64,000 nt of DNA from Fibrobacteria bacterium (GTDB lineage: Bacteria > Fibrobacterota > Fibrobacteria > UBA11236 > JADFYW01), in assembly GCA_015232855.1 (NCBI GenBank), contig JADFYW010000008.1, positions 1-64,000 on the forward strand, in the 5' to 3' direction. Shown here one piece after another: positions 59,264 to 64,000 of this stretch; position 1 is the first letter of the stretch, and every line of letters begins with the position of its first letter. Below the pieces are notes generated by a model, which saw only the letters and a list, made by a program, of their open reading frames with translations, ran no database searches and was not told where the DNA came from. Position numbers and translations under genes: made by a program.

Positions 59264-59923
59264 TTGGATAAAACAATAATCGATAACAAAGAAATTCTGA
59301 AAAATATGCGAAGCTTTATTTTAATATTTGTAATTGTATCATGTTCTTTTAGTTCGCAGCATTCTTTTGGATTATTGCACGGTTCATATCAAGATTTGAA
59401 AAATTATAAAACAACAGAATTTGGCATGGGGAAAATGTTTTACAATTTCAAATATTTTGGCATAGGGCTTCCATTATTAGTTCTCGATCACCAAAGAGTT
59501 GAAAATTCAGAACAACCCTTTTGGTCAGATAATGTCATTTTCCCTCTTTCTGGAATAACAACAAGCCTTTTGCTTGGCGTTCCCAGTCAGTATTTAAAAA
59601 ATGAGACAATGGTTAAAACCTCTTTAATTATTGGTGGAGCTATAGGCCTCATTGGTTTAGGGCCAAAAATATCAATGTATGGACATTTACCTGGTTTACC
59701 TTTAAAAGTATTTATAGGGAGTAACGGAAAATACTTTTTTGAAAAGGGTTTTGATGTTATTTGGGACGGAAAACTGGGATTAGCATTATTTTTAAAACAT
59801 GTTGGATTTGAAGGCTATGTATCACATAATATTTACAATTCAGTGTATAATGAAAAAAAAGAATTAAGTATTGGCGTCCAATTAATGATTCTTATGGATA
59901 TGGACCATGCAATGTCTATATAA
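59264..59923 (+). CDS. Hypothetical exported protein
   Basis: Signal-like N-terminus SFILIFVIVSCSF; no family recognised. Confidence 0.45.
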   Translation: MDKTIIDNKEILKNMRSFILIFVIVSCSFSSQHSFGLLHGSYQDLKNYKTTEFGMGKMFYNFKYFGIGLPLLVLDHQRVENSEQPFWSDNVIFPLSGITTSLLLGVPSQYLKNETMVKTSLIIGGAIGLIGLGPKISMYGHLPGLPLKVFIGSNGKYFFEKGFDVIWDGKLGLALFLKHVGFEGYVSHNIYNSVYNEKKELSIGVQLMILMDMDHAMSI

Positions 59924-60076
59924 AGATATCCGAAGACCTTAAAGAAATCGGCACATGAGTTAATATGAATACTTTATTTAGCAAAATCTCGATTCGATAC
60001 ACAGCACCAACTCGGTCCTTTGGAAATCGGCTTTTTATTGGGATGAACTTGGGCCAGGAGAAATTTATCCCGTTTG

Positions 60077-60174
60077 GAACACCGATTTATGATTTAAGAA
60101 GTGAAATAATGTTGCTTTGCATTATTTAAAAATGTGGCGCCGCCCAATTTTTCAAAAATCATAAATCGGTGTTC
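60077..60174. repeat. 98-bp element with perfect 19-bp inverted ends
   Basis: GAACACCGATTTATGATTT (60077-60095) / AAATCATAAATCGGTGTTC (60156-60174). Confidence 0.85.
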
Positions 60175-60405
60175 GATGTTCAATCCTTAGAATAGTATTA
60201 GAAGCTAAAGCCTTGCACTAAAGTGCAAAGTTTTAACTAGCGAATGGGACCAATAAATCTAGTTGGTCGATTACCTCAACAATAATTCAATTTCTTTATG
60301 GGAAAGCCTAGTTTATGTATACTATTTGTAGGAGAATTCAGAATTTTTTCTAAATTACAAGTACATCTAACTTACAATAAGTGCTAAATAAAAAATGGAG
60401 GCATT

Positions 60406-63400
60406 ATGAAAATTCTTACCCTGGCAATCTTACTTTTAAGTGGCTTGTTTTTGGCTTGCGATGAAACCACTTCTACTTCAAATGATACGAGTGGCACCAT
60501 TACCGTAACCGGAACGGTTGTTCCCAGTACGGCAATCGTTCAGTTTATTATGGGACAGGATACAACTTCCATTGAAGTGAGTGATGGAGGTATGTTTTCA
60601 ACTACCATAGCTCCTGGCAAAGGAAAATTTATAATCACCGCTGATAAACACAAAACCTATTCAACCAGCCCCACCTATACGCTACCGGGTACTTATGATT
60701 TAGGTACTATCACCCTGAGCGATATTCCTTCTCCTCTTTCTTCCATAGTTAAAAACAATTCCTACACCCAGAATAACTATCTTTTTTACCTGAATTTCTC
60801 AGAAGAGATGACTCCAGATTCAAAAAGTGCTGTTTCAACCAATCCCGATATAACTGGCAGTCTGGTATGGACTAACAATTATACCCGCCTTTATTTCTAC
60901 CCCATTCCATCTTATGCAGACACCACGGCTTTTACCGTAGCCATTAGCACATACGCCTCTACCAAAAGCGGGGAAGCTCTTGATTTCACTTTCGAAGATA
61001 CCTTCCAGCCCAATGAATTTTATCTCTCGGGTTCGTATCCTTCTAATGGAACAACTAATTTTTCGAGGACCAGTGAGGCCTATATTTCATTCTCCGTTCA
61101 TATGTCAGACGAAAATCTTAATAAAGCAATTACTACCCCCCTTTCTCTCACCCTCAAAACCCGGGTCGTCAACAATTACATCTATATCAGCCCCGAATCC
61201 GGGTTATGGCCCGCGGCTGAAAATTGTACACTGTCTATTAATGATACCCTTTACGCGAAATCAGGGGCTCCCCTGAGCATTAAAAATTACCAGTGGGTTT
61301 TTACGACCTCTTCTGCCTCAACCCAGCAAAGCACAATTCCCAAGCCCTTGTCCTCCATTTACAAAAATTATGGATATTCTCAGGATGAATATCTTTTTTA
61401 TCTCAACTTTTCCGAAGAAATGACTTCAGAATCAAAAAATGCGGTTTCGACTGTTCCTGATATCAATGGAAGCTATACCTGGACAGATAACAATACCAGA
61501 CTCTACTTCTATCCCGTACCTTCTTTTATGGATACCACGAAGCTAACTGTTAAAATCGATATATCTGCGGTTTCCAAAGAAAATACCTCTCTTGAATTCC
61601 CCTATGAAGAATCCTTTACCGCAAATGACGCGAGAATAACCCGGGCTTATCCCACCACCCATCAGTCAAATTTTTCGGTCACTTCTGAGGCCTATCTACA
61701 GTTTTCAGTAAGTATATCCGACTCAAATCTTCCCGGTGCGATAACACTCTCTCCGGATAGCAAACTCGAAACCAGGATAGAGGGAACATACCTCTACATC
61801 ATGCCAAAAACGAGTGCCTGGCCTTCTGGCACAACCTGCACTCTTTCTCTGAAAGATACCCTGTACTCATTATCAGGAGTACCTATCTTTGTTGATGATT
61901 ATAAATGGGACTTCACCACCAGAGACCAGGCTTCTTCATCTTCAAACCTTCCTGCACCGGTTTCAAGTATATACCAAAACTCCAGCTATTCATCTTACCA
62001 GTATCTTTTTTATATCCGCTTCACAGAAGAAATGGAAACCTCTTCTGAAGCCGGGGTCACTCTTGACCCTTCAATAGACGGTAATTTTGTGTGGACCGAA
62101 AGTAATACAAGACTTTATTTTTATCCGGTGCCCTCTTATTTAGATACCACAGCCTTTACCCTCAAGCTTGATACCCAGATGATATCAAAAGAAAATACCC
62201 GACTGGAATTCCCCTATGAAATTACCTATGATGCCAGCGAACAACGCATTACCCGCTCCTATCCCGACCACAACTCAGCGGATTTCTCCACTTCTCGTGA
62301 GGCCTATATCCAGTTTTCAACCGGTATGTCAGAAAATAATCTTCAAAACGCTATCCAGGTTTCACCTACTATTCCCTTAAATGTGAGGCTTGCAAATCAG
62401 TATATATATATCCTTCCCTCATCGGGAAACTGGGATCAGGGTACGACGTACACCCTCTCCCTGGCCGATACCGTGTATACGCTCGCTGGCTTACCAATTT
62501 ACCTGAAGAACTATAGCTGGAGTTTTACCACCAATACTACCACATCTTCCTCTGGCACTTCTGGAATAGCAATCACCCCAGACAGCGGAGCCACAGACTT
62601 CAGCCTAACCGGCAATGTTTATGTACGCATTACCAATCAAAATATGTTCTCCATCAGCCAGATTAAAAACGGCTTCAGAGTCCTTGATGAAGAAGGGACC
62701 CTTGTCGGCGGCAGGTTTAATATGCAGTCCACCTACTTTTATTTTTATCCCAGTGGCTTAAAAATGGGGAAATGGTATGATATCAAAGTGTTTAATGTTG
62801 ATTCAACGGGTACGGTTTTAGACACCATTGAACAGTCATCTTTCAGGACCGTTCCCTTCTCTCCCTCTACCATATATCCCACCCACCTTGCAACCCTGGA
62901 AAAATCTATCGACCCATTCAGGATTGAATTAAACGGACCAGTGGATAAGCTCTCTGTCATTTCTTCCCTTGGCATTGCTCCTGAAACAGAATGTGAATAT
63001 ACGGTTTCAAGTGACAAACAGACGATAACCATTCTACCCTTTGCAGACGCCTGGGAAGCCGAGAAAACCTATACCCTCTCTGTGAACACCCTGGCACTTC
63101 TGTCTGCAGACGGAGACCCAATTGAAAAGATGGATACGCTCTATTCTTTTAACGCACCGAAAGTAAAGGTAATCGATCACAGTCCCCTGCATAATATTTT
63201 GCAGGTTGATACATTAGCACCGGTAACCCTCACTTTTAATACCATCATGGATACCGTGGTAACCAATTCCGCGTTCTCTCTTAAAGATTCTTCAGACAAT
63301 GCATACAGTGGAGACCTCAGCTGGAACACCGACATGACCATTCTTACCTTCTCCCATAACGGGACCAATAATTTTGAGAAGGGTATGATCTATACGGTAG

Positions 63401-63480
63401 CTGTGGACAGTACCGCCACAGACAGCTATAGCGTGAAAATGAAGGAGCCTTTTTCCATCCAATTTACCGTAAGAGAATAA
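60406..63480 (+). CDS. Lipoprotein with tandem Big_5-type Ig repeats
   Basis: Lipobox LFLAC; three 204-aa tandem units beginning at nt 60727, 61339 and 61951. Confidence 0.88.
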   Translation: MKILTLAILLLSGLFLACDETTSTSNDTSGTITVTGTVVPSTAIVQFIMGQDTTSIEVSDGGMFSTTIAPGKGKFIITADKHKTYSTSPTYTLPGTYDLGTITLSDIPSPLSSIVKNNSYTQNNYLFYLNFSEEMTPDSKSAVSTNPDITGSLVWTNNYTRLYFYPIPSYADTTAFTVAISTYASTKSGEALDFTFEDTFQPNEFYLSGSYPSNGTTNFSRTSEAYISFSVHMSDENLNKAITTPLSLTLKTRVVNNYIYISPESGLWPAAENCTLSINDTLYAKSGAPLSIKNYQWVFTTSSASTQQSTIPKPLSSIYKNYGYSQDEYLFYLNFSEEMTSESKNAVSTVPDINGSYTWTDNNTRLYFYPVPSFMDTTKLTVKIDISAVSKENTSLEFPYEESFTANDARITRAYPTTHQSNFSVTSEAYLQFSVSISDSNLPGAITLSPDSKLETRIEGTYLYIMPKTSAWPSGTTCTLSLKDTLYSLSGVPIFVDDYKWDFTTRDQASSSSNLPAPVSSIYQNSSYSSYQYLFYIRFTEEMETSSEAGVTLDPSIDGNFVWTESNTRLYFYPVPSYLDTTAFTLKLDTQMISKENTRLEFPYEITYDASEQRITRSYPDHNSADFSTSREAYIQFSTGMSENNLQNAIQVSPTIPLNVRLANQYIYILPSSGNWDQGTTYTLSLADTVYTLAGLPIYLKNYSWSFTTNTTTSSSGTSGIAITPDSGATDFSLTGNVYVRITNQNMFSISQIKNGFRVLDEEGTLVGGRFNMQSTYFYFYPSGLKMGKWYDIKVFNVDSTGTVLDTIEQSSFRTVPFSPSTIYPTHLATLEKSIDPFRIELNGPVDKLSVISSLGIAPETECEYTVSSDKQTITILPFADAWEAEKTYTLSVNTLALLSADGDPIEKMDTLYSFNAPKVKVIDHSPLHNILQVDTLAPVTLTFNTIMDTVVTNSAFSLKDSSDNAYSGDLSWNTDMTILTFSHNGTNNFEKGMIYTVAVDSTATDSYSVKMKEPFSIQFTVRE

Positions 63481-63533
63481 TCGGTTAAAATGGCCTGAAT
63501 TTTAACCAGGCCATGGTATGAAAAAATAAAAGA

Positions 63534-63572
63534 GAAGCGGTAAGTATTATTTTACTTATCGCTTCTTTTTTT
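63534..63572 (+). terminator. Rho-independent terminator after the Big_5 lipoprotein gene
   Basis: GAAGCGGTAAGTA...TACTTATCGCTTC stem followed by TTTTTTT. Confidence 0.8.
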
Positions 63573-63661
63573 AGGTACCCACTCACTTCCGTTAGCCATA
63601 ACTATGATTTTTATTTTACTTTGCTTTTTGCTATCAGCCAAAAATGATAGCCCTTAACATA

Positions 63662-63976
63662 TTATGCTACAAAAGAACAGCAATAATCCGTTATTTGTTT
63701 AATGTTCAAGCTAAACTTGGATTTAGCTGGTACTTCAAAAACGTCCCCACCTTTAAAAGGCTTCCATTCAGAATCTCCAGGAAGCATAACATCAAGGTCC
63801 CCGGAGATTATCTCCATAATTTCTTTAGCGTCCGTATTAAATTCGTACTTGCCAGGTAACATGATGCCAAGAGTTTTTTTGGACCCATCTTTAAATACAA
63901 CCGTCCTGCTACTGACGTTTCCATCAAAATAAACGTTTGCTTTTTTTATTATTGTCACATCTGTAAATTCGGACAT
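63662..63976 (-). CDS. ppnP: Pyrimidine/purine nucleoside phosphorylase (DUF1255/YaiE family)
   Basis: [54 protein letters not shown]. Confidence 0.9.
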   Translation of the reverse strand: MSEFTDVTIIKKANVYFDGNVSSRTVVFKDGSKKTLGIMLPGKYEFNTDAKEIMEIISGDLDVMLPGDSEWKPFKGGDVFEVPAKSKFSLNIKQITDYCCSFVA

Positions 63977-64000
63977 AGTATCTCCTTTTGCTAATAAGTG

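Overview
This 64 kb bacterial window looks chromosomal. A C-terminal Fibrobacter succinogenes major paralogous (FISUMP)-type domain, T9SS-like C-terminal tails and many giant lipoproteins suggest the Fibrobacterota/Bacteroidota neighbourhood; that assignment is inference. No tools were run, so all family calls are from motif recognition in the supplied translations.

Contents from left to right:
- CstA-like transporter, ABC exporter, and a K+ channel/RCK protein fused to a bacteriohemerythrin domain.
- RNA ligase-like protein, and a divergent murein-peptide recycling pair (MpaA-like amidase and L-Ala-D/L-Glu epimerase).
- Accessory region of about 10.3-15.1 kb: two orphan P-loop ATPases, 32-bp tandem repeats, palindromic repeats, tRNA-Cys, tRNA-Gln and a candidate sRNA.
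- Glycerol catabolism cluster (glpK, ugpQ, glpD), then a partial T6SS locus (tssA, tssB, tssC, hcp, tssE).
- SDR, formyltransferase-like, LRR and secreted proteins.
- Two giant cadherin-like-repeat lipoproteins, at 30.9-35.9 kb and 52.7-57.9 kb.
- A GT2 gene followed by a 1251-aa protein combining glycosyltransferase, kinase-like, further glycosyltransferase and radical SAM modules.
- A four-gene envelope operon with a zinc-metalloprotease lipoprotein, Na/Pi cotransporter, Fic protein, atypical Asp/Glu racemase, a truncated LOG/GH2 junction, a Big_5-repeat lipoprotein and PpnP.

The strongest candidates for something undescribed are the GT-kinase-GT-GT-rSAM megaprotein, the K+ channel-hemerythrin fusion, the paired 33-bp dyad sites between glpK and tssA, the promoter/terminator-bounded sRNA beside the tRNAs, and palindromic repeats that repeatedly abut stop codons.
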